Positions 16,876 to 24,861 of a stretch of 64,000 bases of DNA are shown one piece after another (within the stretch, counting starts at the first letter, position 1; the number at the start of each line of letters is the position of its first letter). Source of the stretch: RH-AL1 sp965198715. GTDB taxonomy: Bacteria; Pseudomonadota; Alphaproteobacteria; Rhizobiales; Beijerinckiaceae. The notes under the pieces were generated by a model. The model saw only the letters and a program-made list of their open reading frames with translations, was not told where the DNA came from and made no database searches. Made by a program: the position numbers and the translations under genes. Where the stretch lies: positions 930,001 through 994,000 of the forward strand of contig CBDAPV010000002.1 in assembly GCA_965198715.1 (NCBI GenBank), in the 5' to 3' direction.

Positions 16876-17279
16876 GGGCTCTTCACGTTGTGGGAACGGG
16901 ACGGAGGTGGTGGACCTCGGCGCTTTTCGGCGGTTCGGTGCAGGGGCGCGACTCACCCCAACCTCTCTCCACGAGAGATCTGAAGCCACTCTTCTTGGCT
17001 ACGCATCGGCTGCGTTTTAAGATCGCCCGAGCGGCACTATCGCGCTCAAAGGAAGTTGGAAGGATAAAGCGCATCATCCTGGCCGCAATGGTCGCGGCGA
17101 GCACCTCACCGGGAAGCTACGCTTTGGCCGACGAGTCATCATGCGCCGTGACCTGACGCCGTCGTCGATCCACGTCGTCATTAAGCGGCGCCAACCGGAT
17201 TGCTCCATAACCACAATCTATCGCGAGAACGGGCTTGGCGATACGGCAACGCGTCGCGACAGCAACTGAGAGGACGGGA
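16876..17279 (+). other. Gene-poor spacer with a possible truncated signal-peptide relic
   Basis: About 400 bases between aspS and the antitoxin gene. One plus-strand frame reads KRIILAAMVAASTSPGSYALA followed shortly by a stop (about 17068-17156), which looks like a signal peptide cut short. It has no ordinary start codon directly before it. No RNA structure or repeat stood out. Confidence 0.3.
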
Positions 17280-17576
17280 TTGGATCGAGAGGTGGCTATC
17301 GCGGCGCTCAAAGCGGTTGAAGCCGAGCTACGCGCTCGGGGCGTTCTACATGCTGCGCTCTTAGGGTCCACGGCTCGCGGCGAGCAGCGACCGGACAGCG
17401 GCATTGACATCGTTGTCGACATCGATCCTGCGGCCCGGCTTGGAGACTACGAATGCGTTGGGATCATGAATTTTCTAGGGGATCATTTCTGCCGCAAGGT
17501 CGATCTGTCGGAGCGGCGGGCGCTTCGGCCGTTCGTGCTCCCAAGCGTCGAGCGCGATGCGATCTATGCTTTCTGA
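17280..17576 (+). CDS. MntA-like nucleotidyltransferase antitoxin with altered DxD motif
   Basis: A 98-residue minimal nucleotidyltransferase of the MntA type, antitoxin of the HepT RNase. Active enzymes poly-AMPylate HepT through the motif GS-x10-DxD. Here the segment reads GSTARGEQRPDSGIDIVVD: the first Asp of DxD is Gly (codon GGC, one transition away from GAC). The metal site is therefore probably broken. The TTG start at 17280 has AGAGGACGGG just upstream and gives the usual family start; the frame is open 15 codons further. The stop overlaps the HepT start. A neutral alternative is a non-enzymatic antitoxin that still binds HepT. Confidence 0.75.
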   Translation: MDREVAIAALKAVEAELRARGVLHAALLGSTARGEQRPDSGIDIVVDIDPAARLGDYECVGIMNFLGDHFCRKVDLSERRALRPFVLPSVERDAIYAF

Positions 17577-17929
17577 CAAGTTCAAGGACGCATTGGACGG
17601 CATCCGCCTGAATATCGAGGCGATTAGGACTTTCCTAAAGGATCAGGACGCGGCAAGCCTAAAGGGCGATCTTATGCGCCTCTACGCAACCACACGGGCT
17701 CTCGAGATCATATCGGAGGCGACCCGCCGGCTCTCCGACGTCCAGGCGTCCGGAAATCGACTGGCGTGCGGTCAGAGATGCAGGCAATCTCTACCGACAT
17801 AACTACTCGCGCGTGGTTGCGTCTCGCATCTGGCAAACGGCGAACAAGCTCAACGATCTCGAAGCGATGGTCGCGCGGGAGCTAAACGTCAGTGGTGACT
17901 CTGACGCGTCCGGTAAGGATAAATCATGA
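17566..17929 (+). pseudogene. HepT-like HEPN toxin gene, frameshifted
   Basis: A HepT/DUF86 HEPN ribonuclease gene with one frame break. The first frame, starting at ATG 17566, gives MLSDKFKDALDGIRLN and RLYATTRALEIISEATRRL, then would terminate at 17802. A second frame picks up at about 17747 with RPEIDWRAVRDAGNLYRHNY, which carries the family RHxY active-site signature, and runs to 17929. Restoring two bases (CG) in the GCGTCC near 17747 joins the frames into a normal protein of about 121 residues. The second frame's stop overlaps the gatB ATG as ATGA, showing that it was once translated. Either the toxin is dead or this is an assembly error. Confidence 0.8.
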
Positions 17930-19413
17930 CCATCCACACCAAGCCGCAGAACCTCGTCAAAGGCGCCACCGGCGAATGGGAGATCATCGTGGGCATGGAG
18001 ATCCATGCGCAGGTGACGTCGCGCTCCAAGCTGTTCTCCGGCGCCTCCACCGAGTTCGGTGCCGAGCCGAACTCGCATGTGTCCCTGGTCGATGCCGCGA
18101 TGCCCGGCATGCTGCCGGTGATCAACGCGGAATGCGTGGCGCAGGCGGTACGCACCGGCCTCGGGTTGGAGGCAAAGATCAACCATCGCTCGGTGTTCGA
18201 CCGGAAGAACTACTTCTATCCGGACCTGCCGCAGGGCTACCAGATCTCGCAGTACAAGGACCCGATCGTCGGCGAGGGTGTGGTCAAGGTCGACCTCACG
18301 CCGATCGACAGCTTCGCGGTCGGCATCGAGCGCCTGCATCTCGAGCAGGACGCCGGCAAGTCGCTGCACGACCAGTCCGCGACCGACAGCTTCGTCGATC
18401 TCAATCGCTCGGGCGTGGCCTTGATGGAGATCGTGTCGAAGCCCGACATGCGCTCGGCCGACGAAGCCAAAGCCTATGTCACCAAGCTGCGCACCATCCT
18501 GCGCTATCTCGGCACCTGCGACGGCAACATGGAGCAAGGCTCGCTGCGCGCCGACGTCAACGTCTCCGTGCGCCGCCCCGGCGCGCCGCTCGGCACGCGC
18601 TGCGAGATCAAGAACGTCAATTCCATTCGCTTCATCGGCCAGGCCATCGACGTCGAGGCGCGACGGCAGATCGAGATCCTGGAGGATGGCGGTGCCATCA
18701 TCCAGGAGACTCGGCTGTACGATCCCGGCCGCGGCGAAACGCGCTCCATGCGCAACAAGGAAGAGGCGCACGACTACCGCTACTTCCCCGATCCCGACCT
18801 GCTGCCGCTCGAGTTCGATCAGGCCTTCGTCGACGCGCTCGCCGCCGAGCTGCCCGAGCTGCCCGACGCCAAGAAGGCGCGCTTCGTCGCCGATTACGGG
18901 CTCTCGCCCTACGATGCCGGCGTCCTGGTCGCCGACAAGGAGACGGGCGATTTCTTCGAGAGCTGCGTCGCTTACGGCGGGACGAAGCGCGACGCCAAGG
19001 CGGTCGCCAATTGGGTCAACGGCGACATCGCCGCCTTTGCCAACAGCGAGGGCGTGGCCGTCCACGCCACGCACCTGACGCCGGCGCAGGTTGCCGGCCT
19101 CGTCGACCTCATCGGCGACGGCACGATCTCGGGCAAGATCGCCAAGGACGTCCTTGTCATCCTCGTCAGTGAGGACAAGGGCGGCGACCCCCGCGCGATT
19201 GTGGAGGCGCGCGGCCTCAAGCAGGTCACCGACACCGGCGCGATCGAGGCGGCCGTCGACGCGATCATCACCGAGAATCCCGCCAAGGTGGAACAGGCGA
19301 AAGCCAAACCAACGATGCTTGGCTGGTTCGTCGGCCAGGTCATGAAGTCGACGGGCGGCAAGGCCAACCCGCAGACGGTCAACGAGATCCTGAAGCAGAA
19401 GCTCGGTCTTTGA
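17926..19413 (+). CDS. gatB: Aspartyl/glutamyl-tRNA amidotransferase subunit B
   Basis: A 495-residue GatB, the kinase/tRNA-binding subunit of the GatCAB complex that converts Glu-tRNA(Gln) and Asp-tRNA(Asn) to the amides. Features are the N-terminal cradle EIIVGMEIHAQVTSRSKLFSGA with the metal and ATP site, the family block GVALMEIVSKPDMRSADEAK, the helical domain and the C-terminal YqeY-like tail (SGKIAKDVLVILV, then LGWFVGQVMKSTGGKANP). gatA and gatC are not in the window. The start overlaps the stop of the frameshifted hepT by four bases, so translation here may still depend on ribosomes arriving from upstream. Confidence 0.96.
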   Translation: MTIHTKPQNLVKGATGEWEIIVGMEIHAQVTSRSKLFSGASTEFGAEPNSHVSLVDAAMPGMLPVINAECVAQAVRTGLGLEAKINHRSVFDRKNYFYPDLPQGYQISQYKDPIVGEGVVKVDLTPIDSFAVGIERLHLEQDAGKSLHDQSATDSFVDLNRSGVALMEIVSKPDMRSADEAKAYVTKLRTILRYLGTCDGNMEQGSLRADVNVSVRRPGAPLGTRCEIKNVNSIRFIGQAIDVEARRQIEILEDGGAIIQETRLYDPGRGETRSMRNKEEAHDYRYFPDPDLLPLEFDQAFVDALAAELPELPDAKKARFVADYGLSPYDAGVLVADKETGDFFESCVAYGGTKRDAKAVANWVNGDIAAFANSEGVAVHATHLTPAQVAGLVDLIGDGTISGKIAKDVLVILVSEDKGGDPRAIVEARGLKQVTDTGAIEAAVDAIITENPAKVEQAKAKPTMLGWFVGQVMKSTGGKANPQTVNEILKQKLGL

Positions 19414-19591
19414 CGCGATTTGCGAATCAGGGACTGTTCCTCAGCAAAACGCCTCGACGCGAGATGATCGAGCGGCAACTCGCGACGTTCGCTGATTTTT
19501 GCACATGAAAAACGGCGGCTGGAGTGCAAGGACGAGCCGAGGCTCATGCACAGCCGGGTCAATTTCTAAGAGCAGACTGTTTGAGGACCAA

Positions 19592-19714
19592 CTAACGCGT
19601 TCGCAGCGCTCCTACTGCCGCCGAGACCATGCTAACTAAGCGCAAGCCATTGCGGTTGCTCATTTTTTCTAAGTGCGTGGTCGTAATCAGTAAGGCGGAC
19701 GCGTCATCAGTCAT
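19592..19714 (-). CDS. Possible 40-residue small protein
   Basis: A short frame starting MTDDASALLITTTHLEKM on the minus strand. It is listed because an AGGAGAG sits about six bases before the ATG and because the stretch between gatB and the Lys/Ala-rich gene is otherwise empty. The peptide is mildly amphipathic with a basic C-terminus (VGALRTR). The frame continues open upstream into the region antisense to the Lys/Ala gene, which weakens the case. No family is recognised. Confidence 0.3.
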   Translation of the reverse strand: MTDDASALLITTTHLEKMSNRNGLRLVSMVSAAVGALRTR

Positions 19715-19907
19715 CCGAGGCTCTCCTGAAGGATGCTGTCTCGGCGAGATTTTCAGCCGCACCGGACTCGCCCGCGCGGTGACACCCATGAGGCGGCTAG
19801 ACTTTCCGCGAAATGTCTTGCCGCTTGCTTCATAAGTAGACGGCGCTAGGCTTCCTTGATCTGCGTGCGGCAAAACAGGGCCGTTTCTGGCAGCCGAGGG
19901 AACGACG

Positions 19908-20693
19908 ATGGTGAAGGCGACCACCAAGAAAACGACCACCAAGCCGCAGGCCAAGGCTCCTGCCGTGAAAGCTTCGAAGGCTGCGGCCGCCAAGCTTGCC
20001 GCCGCCAAGGCGACGGCGGCCAAGGCGCCACCCGCAGCGAAGACCAAGGTCGCGGCTGCGAAGCCTGTCGCAACGAAGAATGCCGCGGTCAAGACTTCGA
20101 CGCCCAAAACTGCGCCAGCCAAACTGGCCGCAACCAAGCCGGCTGCACCCAAGTCGTCTGCACCCAAGTCGTCCAAAGCAGCCGTTGCCAAGTCGGCTGT
20201 TCCTACGAAATCGCCCAAAAGTGCTGCTGGCAAGACTGTTGCTGCGAAGACGACCGCGCCCAAGTTGTCTGCCGTCAAGACGCCTGCGGTCAAGGCGACG
20301 ACGAAGGCTTCCGTGAAGAACGCGTCCGCCAAGCCCGCAGTCTCCACGAAGACGGCGAAGGCCGAAAGAAAGATTGCCGAGCCCGCAGCCAAGCTCGGCG
20401 CAGCAAAGCCTGTCGCTAAGATGGCCGCGGCAAAGCCCACTGCGCGCAAGGCCGCGACGCCTCCAGCGGCCAAGCCGAAGCTCGCGGCAGCGAAGGACAA
20501 GCCGAAGAAACACACGGCGAAGAAGGACGCCGCGCCCATGATCGAAGCCAACGTGCCGGCCGACGGCAAGACCGCGGCCAAAGCCGCCGCTCCGAAGGCG
20601 CCGCGCAAGACGACAGCCCGCAAGGTGCCGGCAGCCGAGCCTAAGCCGTTGGCATCGCCGGGCGCGACGACTGCTCCCACGGACGCGAGCTGA
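19908..20693 (+). CDS. Histone H1-like Lys/Ala-rich protein
   Basis: A 261-residue protein composed mostly of Ala, Lys, Pro, Thr and Val, built from degenerate short units such as AAKPVAT, AAKATAAK and APKSSAPKSSKAAVAK. This is the composition of bacterial histone-H1-like (HctB/AlgP-type) DNA-binding tails. There is no signal peptide, no hydrophobic core and no globular domain, so it is predicted to be disordered and strongly positive. Such proteins bind DNA non-specifically and help condense the nucleoid; a role with polyphosphate or ribosomes is possible. The start ATG follows GGGAACG with fair spacing. Strand-wide open frames opposite this gene arise from its repetitive codons. Confidence 0.8.
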   Translation: MVKATTKKTTTKPQAKAPAVKASKAAAAKLAAAKATAAKAPPAAKTKVAAAKPVATKNAAVKTSTPKTAPAKLAATKPAAPKSSAPKSSKAAVAKSAVPTKSPKSAAGKTVAAKTTAPKLSAVKTPAVKATTKASVKNASAKPAVSTKTAKAERKIAEPAAKLGAAKPVAKMAAAKPTARKAATPPAAKPKLAAAKDKPKKHTAKKDAAPMIEANVPADGKTAAKAAAPKAPRKTTARKVPAAEPKPLASPGATTAPTDAS

Positions 20694-20715
20694 TCGAACG
20701 CTCCGCACCGCTAAT

Positions 20716-21090
20716 CTAGTCGGCAAGGACGGCTGGACCCTTGCCGACGAGGCACTTGAGGGCGAAGTCACGCCAGTCGTCGTCCAGCGTCGTTCCGGCT
20801 AGCTTCATGTCGCGCCAAGCCTCGCCGCAGGCCCGCACCCTGGCTCGCGTCGCGCTCGGCAGCTTGAAAGGCGGCGGGATCACATCCTCGCTTTCCAGCG
20901 GCAACGAGCGCGGTGCGGGCACGGATGGCTTCGCGATGGTCGCGGTCACGTCCGGTGCCGTCTTGAGGGGCCGGGCGGGTACGCTGCGCCGCGCCCTGGA
21001 TACCGTCTCGGCCGCGGCGTCTTGGACACACAACCAGCCGGTAAGCGCGACGAAGAGCAGACCGAAACGAGCGGTCCGCGCCGGTCTCAC
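20716..21090 (-). CDS. Exported hypothetical protein, 124 residues
   Basis: This protein has a signal peptide (MRPARTARFGLLFVALTGWL, cleavage near DAAA around residue 27), a Pro/Ala-rich linker and a compact C-terminal segment. The ending ACGEAWRDMKLAGTTLDDDW and then FALKCLVG contains two Cys that could pair. That C-terminal block recurs in small rhizobial exported proteins of unknown role. Its start overlaps the stop of the DUF2147 gene by four bases (ATGA), so the two are co-translated. They may act together in the periplasm. Confidence 0.7.
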   Translation of the reverse strand: MRPARTARFGLLFVALTGWLCVQDAAAETVSRARRSVPARPLKTAPDVTATIAKPSVPAPRSLPLESEDVIPPPFKLPSATRARVRACGEAWRDMKLAGTTLDDDWRDFALKCLVGKGPAVLAD

Positions 21091-21626
21091 TTCTTGGCCG
21101 ACACCTTGCCTCTGTGCGGTTTCTTGCCGTCCGCGACCGCAGTGGGATCGCCACCCGGGACGTCCCTGGCGCGCGTGAACTGCTCGGTCTGGCAGAGGAA
21201 ACCGAGCACGCAGCCGCGCAGGTCGGCGGTGTCGTCCTCCTTTGGGCTGAAGGTGATGTCGTAGAGTTTGCCGTCCTCGGGATTATAGGCCTTGCCCTTC
21301 CAGTGGTCGTCGGTGACCTTCATGTTGAGCAGGATATCGAGGCCGACCATTGGCTTGTTCTTCTTGGCCGGATCCTTGTTAAGCTTGTCGACCTTGACGC
21401 TGCCGTCGGCCTCCTTCGGCTCCTTGAGCCAAACGAGGGTGCCGCAGAGCGCATCGGCGTCGCCGCCGCAGGGATGGACCTTGATGATCGACTCTTCGCC
21501 TTTGGTGTACCAGATGCCGTCGGGCGACGCTGCGGCCTTCGCCACGGCGGACATCGCGAGCATCGAGATCCCCGCAATGAGAACGGGCCAAAGGGCGGTG
21601 AGCACCGACCGGTGAGCCTGGAACAT
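21087..21626 (-). CDS. DUF2147 exported protein
   Basis: A 179-residue periplasmic protein of the DUF2147 family. After a signal peptide (LIAGISMLAMSAVAKAAA) come the family motifs SPDGIWYTKGEESIIKVHPC, the conserved GTLVWLKEP and the lipocalin-like strands DHWKGKAYNPEDGKLYDITF. The C-terminal Cys-containing strand is LRGCVLGFLCQTEQFTR. DUF2147 proteins are often found beside steroid or fatty-acid related genes, but no biochemical role is set. ATG 21626 was chosen because GGAGG stands six bases upstream; a frame open beyond it runs into tRNA-Ser and cannot be coding. It is coupled to the 124-residue exported protein downstream. Confidence 0.85.
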   Translation of the reverse strand: MFQAHRSVLTALWPVLIAGISMLAMSAVAKAAASPDGIWYTKGEESIIKVHPCGGDADALCGTLVWLKEPKEADGSVKVDKLNKDPAKKNKPMVGLDILLNMKVTDDHWKGKAYNPEDGKLYDITFSPKEDDTADLRGCVLGFLCQTEQFTRARDVPGGDPTAVADGKKPHRGKVSAKK

Positions 21627-21684
21627 CTTCGTCCTCCGAAGGCCCCCCACCGGAGCCATTGTGATCACGGCCTCAAGATCCGGC

Positions 21685-21778
21685 TGGCGGAGACGGAGGG
21701 ATTCGAACCCTCGATAGGGCTTTAGGGCCCTATAACGGTTTAGCAAACCGCCGCCTTCAGCCTCTCGGCCACGTCTCC
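21685..21778 (-). tRNA. tRNA-Ser (anticodon GCU)
   Basis: A type II tRNA on the minus strand. The acceptor is GGAGACG / CGTCTCC, and the anticodon loop TTGCTAA gives GCU for AGC/AGU serine codons. A long variable arm, a T-arm with GGTTCGAATCCC, discriminator G and an encoded CCA complete it. It lies 58 bases upstream of the DUF2147 start codon on the same strand. Confidence 0.95.
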
Positions 21779-21887
21779 GTAGGGTCCGAAAGCGACGCAA
21801 AGATGGTCGCCGTCCGTGCCACGCCGCGAGGTATGCCCGAGGCCTCTCGCCAAGGCAAGGGCGCCGGGCGATCCCCGCTGACCTTCC

Positions 21888-23180
21888 TCAGCGCTGATCC
21901 ATCGCCACGTAATCGCGCTTGGCGGCACCGGTATAGAGCTGGCGCGGGCGCCCGATCTTCTGATGCGGATCCTCGATCATCTCCTTCCACTGCGCGATCC
22001 AGCCGGCGGTTCGGGCGACGGCAAAGAGAACGGTGAACATCGAGTTCGGGAAGCCCATCGCTCTGAGGGTGATGCCCGAGTAGAAGTCGATGTTGGGGTA
22101 GAGCTTCCTCTCGATAAAGTATTCGTCCGACAATGCGATGCGCTCGAGCTCGACAGCAATCTCCAACAGCGGGTCATCACCCATGCCCGTCTCGGCCAGC
22201 ACGTCGTGGCAGGTCTTCTGCATGATCTTGGCGCGCGGATCGTAGTTCTTGTAGACGCGATGACCGAAGCCCATCAGGCGAAACGGGTCGTTCTTGTCCT
22301 TAGCGCGCTCGATGAACTTCGGGATGTTCTTCACGTCGCCGATCTCGGCGAGCATCTTCAGTGCCGCCTCGTTGGCGCCGCCGTGCGCCGGACCCCAAAG
22401 GCACGCGGTGCCGGCCGCGATGCAGGCGAACGGGTTGGCGCCGGAGGAGCCGGCGAGACGCACCGTCGAAGTCGAAGCATTCTGCTCGTGATCGGCGTGG
22501 AGGATGAAGATCTTGTCGAGCGCCTTCGCCAAGGTCGGCGAAACCTGATATTCCTCGCACGGCACTGCGTAGCACATGTTGAGGAAGTTCTCGGCGTAGT
22601 TCAGGCTGTTGTTGGGGTAAACGAATGGCTGGCCGATATTGTACTTGTAGGCCATCGCTGCCAAGGTCGGTACCTTGGCGATAAGCCGCATCGAGGCGAT
22701 CATGCGGGTTTTGGGGTCCGCGATGTCGGTGACGTCGTGGTAGAAGGCGCTCATCGCGCCAATTGAGCCGACCATCACCGCCATCGGGTGCGCGTCACGG
22801 CGGAAGCCCTGGAAGAAGCGCGACATCTGCTCGTGCACCATGGTGTGGCGCTGGATGCGAAAGTTGAAGTCGTTGAACTGCTCGGGGCTCGGCAGCTCGC
22901 CGTAGAGCAGGAGGTAGCAGGTCTCGAGGAAGGATCCGTGGTCGGCCAGCTGCTCGATCGGGTAACCGCGATAGAGCAGCACGCCCGCGTCGCCGTCGAT
23001 GTAGGTGATCTGCGATTCGCAGCTCGCCGTCGAGGTGAAGCCTGGATCGAAGGTAAACATCCCCGATTGGCCATAAAGCTTCGATATGTCGACGACGGAG
23101 GGACCAATAACGCCGTCTTTTTGCGGCAGGGTGATCGACTTGCCGCCGATCGAGAGGGAACCACCGGTCTCTACGCTCAT
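21888..23180 (-). CDS. gltA: Citrate synthase (type II)
   Basis: A 430-residue hexameric-type citrate synthase, condensing acetyl-CoA and oxaloacetate at the entry of the TCA cycle. Conserved parts are the N-terminal strand domain (SLSIGGKSITLPQKDGVIGP), CoA and oxaloacetate contacts in LHADHEQNASTSTVRLAGSS, the signature GPAHGGANEAALKMLAEIG and the loop MGFGHRVYKNYDPRAKIMQ. These carry the catalytic His pair; the Asp is in IDFYSGI. Start MSVETGG was chosen over an upstream in-frame codon because it matches family length. It is followed on the same strand by tRNA-Ser about 110 bases downstream, and gltX lies upstream on the same strand. Confidence 0.97.
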   Translation of the reverse strand: MSVETGGSLSIGGKSITLPQKDGVIGPSVVDISKLYGQSGMFTFDPGFTSTASCESQITYIDGDAGVLLYRGYPIEQLADHGSFLETCYLLLYGELPSPEQFNDFNFRIQRHTMVHEQMSRFFQGFRRDAHPMAVMVGSIGAMSAFYHDVTDIADPKTRMIASMRLIAKVPTLAAMAYKYNIGQPFVYPNNSLNYAENFLNMCYAVPCEEYQVSPTLAKALDKIFILHADHEQNASTSTVRLAGSSGANPFACIAAGTACLWGPAHGGANEAALKMLAEIGDVKNIPKFIERAKDKNDPFRLMGFGHRVYKNYDPRAKIMQKTCHDVLAETGMGDDPLLEIAVELERIALSDEYFIERKLYPNIDFYSGITLRAMGFPNSMFTVLFAVARTAGWIAQWKEMIEDPHQKIGRPRQLYTGAAKRDYVAMDQR

Positions 23181-23320
23181 GAATGTGCCTTTTGACGGGT
23201 CAGGTCCTACAACCAAAGACCGGCATGCTGCCGCGTGATTAGACGATCGTCAGGGATCGAACAAGCGTCCGCGGCTTGCCGCCCTTATGACAGATTATGG
23301 ACCCTGTCGAGCGTGACGCC

Positions 23321-24733
23321 TCAAGCGGCCTGGTCGCGAAGCCGGGCCAGGCTCTCTTCGCGACCGAGCACGGCGAGGACGTCAAACACCCCCGGTGAGA
23401 CCGACCGCCCGGTCAGCGCGGCACGCAGCGGCTGCGCCACCTGCCCGAGCTTGGCGCCGGCCTCCTCGGCGTAGATGCGGACGCGATCCTCGATCGCGGC
23501 GGCGGACCAGTCGCGCGTCGCCTCGAGCCGCGGCAGCAGCGCGATGAGATGGGCGCGACCATCGCGCAGGATGGCGGCGGCCTTGTCGTCGATCGGCAGG
23601 GGCCGCGCGGCGAACAGGAAGCGCGCCCCGTCCCACAACTCGACCAGGGTCTTGGCGCGCTCCTTCAGGCCGGGCATGGCGGCGAGAAGCATCGCGCGCT
23701 GCGTCGCGTCGAGCGTGCCGACGCCGGCATCGTGCATGGTGGGCAGCGCGGCCTCGAGGGCCTCGACCAGGGCCTGGCAACTCGCCGCGCGCATGTAGTG
23801 GCCGTTGACGTTGCCGAGCTTCACGAAGTCAAAGCGCGCCGGCGAACGACCGATACCGCCGAGATCGAAAGCCTCGATCATCTCAGCGGTCGAGAAGAAT
23901 TCGCGGTCGCCCTGCGACCAACCCAGGCGAACAAGGTAGTTGCGCATGGCGTTCGGCAGGTAGCCCATCGCGCGGTAGGCGTCGACGCCGAGCGCGCCGT
24001 GGCGCTTCGACAGCTTGGCGCCGTCGACTCCGTGGATCAGCGGGATATGCGCCATCGCCGGCACCGGCCAGCCCAACGCCTGGTAGATCTGCGTCTGCCG
24101 CGCCGCGTTGGTGAGGTGGTCGTCGCCGCGGATGATCTGGGTGACGCCCATGTCGCGGTCGTCGACCACCACCGCTAGCATGTAGGTCGGCGTGCCGTCG
24201 GAGCGCAGCAGGACGAAATCGTCGAGGTCTCTGTTGGCCCAGGTGACGCGGCCCTGGACCTTGTCGTCGACGACCGTCTCGCCGTCCTGCGGGGCCTTGA
24301 GACGGATCACGGGAGCGACGCCGGGCGGTGCCTCGGCAGGATCGCGGTCGCGCCAGCGCCCGTCGTAGCGCGGCGGTCGCTTCTCCTCCTTGGCGAGCGC
24401 GCGCATGGCGTCGAGCTCGGCCTGGCTGGTCCAGCAGCGGTAGGCGTGACCTTTGGCGAGTAGTTCCTCGGCGACTTCGCGGTGTCGCGCGGCGCGGGCG
24501 AACTGATGGACGACCTCGCCGTCCCATTTGAGCCCCAACCAGGCGAGCCCGTCGAGGATGGCGTCGATGGCCGCCGGCGTCGAGCGCTCGCGGTCGGTGT
24601 CCTCGATGCGCAGCAGCATGCGGCCGCCGAAATGGCGGGCGTAGAGCCAGTTGAACAGCGCTGTGCGCGCGCCGCCGATGTGGAGGAACCCGGTCGGCGA
24701 CGGGGCGAAGCGGGTGACGACCTCTTCGGCCAT
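23321..24733 (-). CDS. gltX: Glutamate--tRNA ligase
   Basis: A 470-residue class I synthetase charging glutamate, likely also onto tRNA(Gln) because the window encodes GatB. The HIGH motif is FAPSPTGFLHIGGARTALFN at the very N-terminus, the KMSKS motif is KLSKRHGALGVDAYRAMGYL, and a helical anticodon-binding domain fills the C-terminal third. The ATG at 24733 is the standard start; the frame extends upstream only into the comEC promoter area. It is divergent from comEC, with about 130 bases between starts, and is followed by gltA on the same strand. Confidence 0.96.
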   Translation of the reverse strand: MAEEVVTRFAPSPTGFLHIGGARTALFNWLYARHFGGRMLLRIEDTDRERSTPAAIDAILDGLAWLGLKWDGEVVHQFARAARHREVAEELLAKGHAYRCWTSQAELDAMRALAKEEKRPPRYDGRWRDRDPAEAPPGVAPVIRLKAPQDGETVVDDKVQGRVTWANRDLDDFVLLRSDGTPTYMLAVVVDDRDMGVTQIIRGDDHLTNAARQTQIYQALGWPVPAMAHIPLIHGVDGAKLSKRHGALGVDAYRAMGYLPNAMRNYLVRLGWSQGDREFFSTAEMIEAFDLGGIGRSPARFDFVKLGNVNGHYMRAASCQALVEALEAALPTMHDAGVGTLDATQRAMLLAAMPGLKERAKTLVELWDGARFLFAARPLPIDDKAAAILRDGRAHLIALLPRLEATRDWSAAAIEDRVRIYAEEAGAKLGQVAQPLRAALTGRSVSPGVFDVLAVLGREESLARLRDQAA

Positions 24734-24861
24734 GGTTCGATCCTGGATGCGGGAGGCCGACGCAAGGGCTCTCGCGGGCCGCGCGGTTTGTCGTGTAGGC
24801 TGTGTCCCTGTCAAGGCGCGACCGCGTGTGCGCCTCGATGCGTCGCGTCGCGGGGATCAGG

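Noticed and set aside
17892..19172. 426-codon plus frame inside gatB
   Set aside because: It is a +2 shadow of GatB, which has full-length conserved motifs.
19592..20771. Two long minus-strand frames opposite the Lys/Ala-rich gene
   Set aside because: They arise because Ala/Lys codons read backwards rarely give stops. Their Arg/Leu/Gly-rich products have no family likeness or start signals.
21114..21725. Plus-strand frame ending AETEGFEPSIGL
   Set aside because: Antisense to the DUF2147 gene and to tRNA-Ser.
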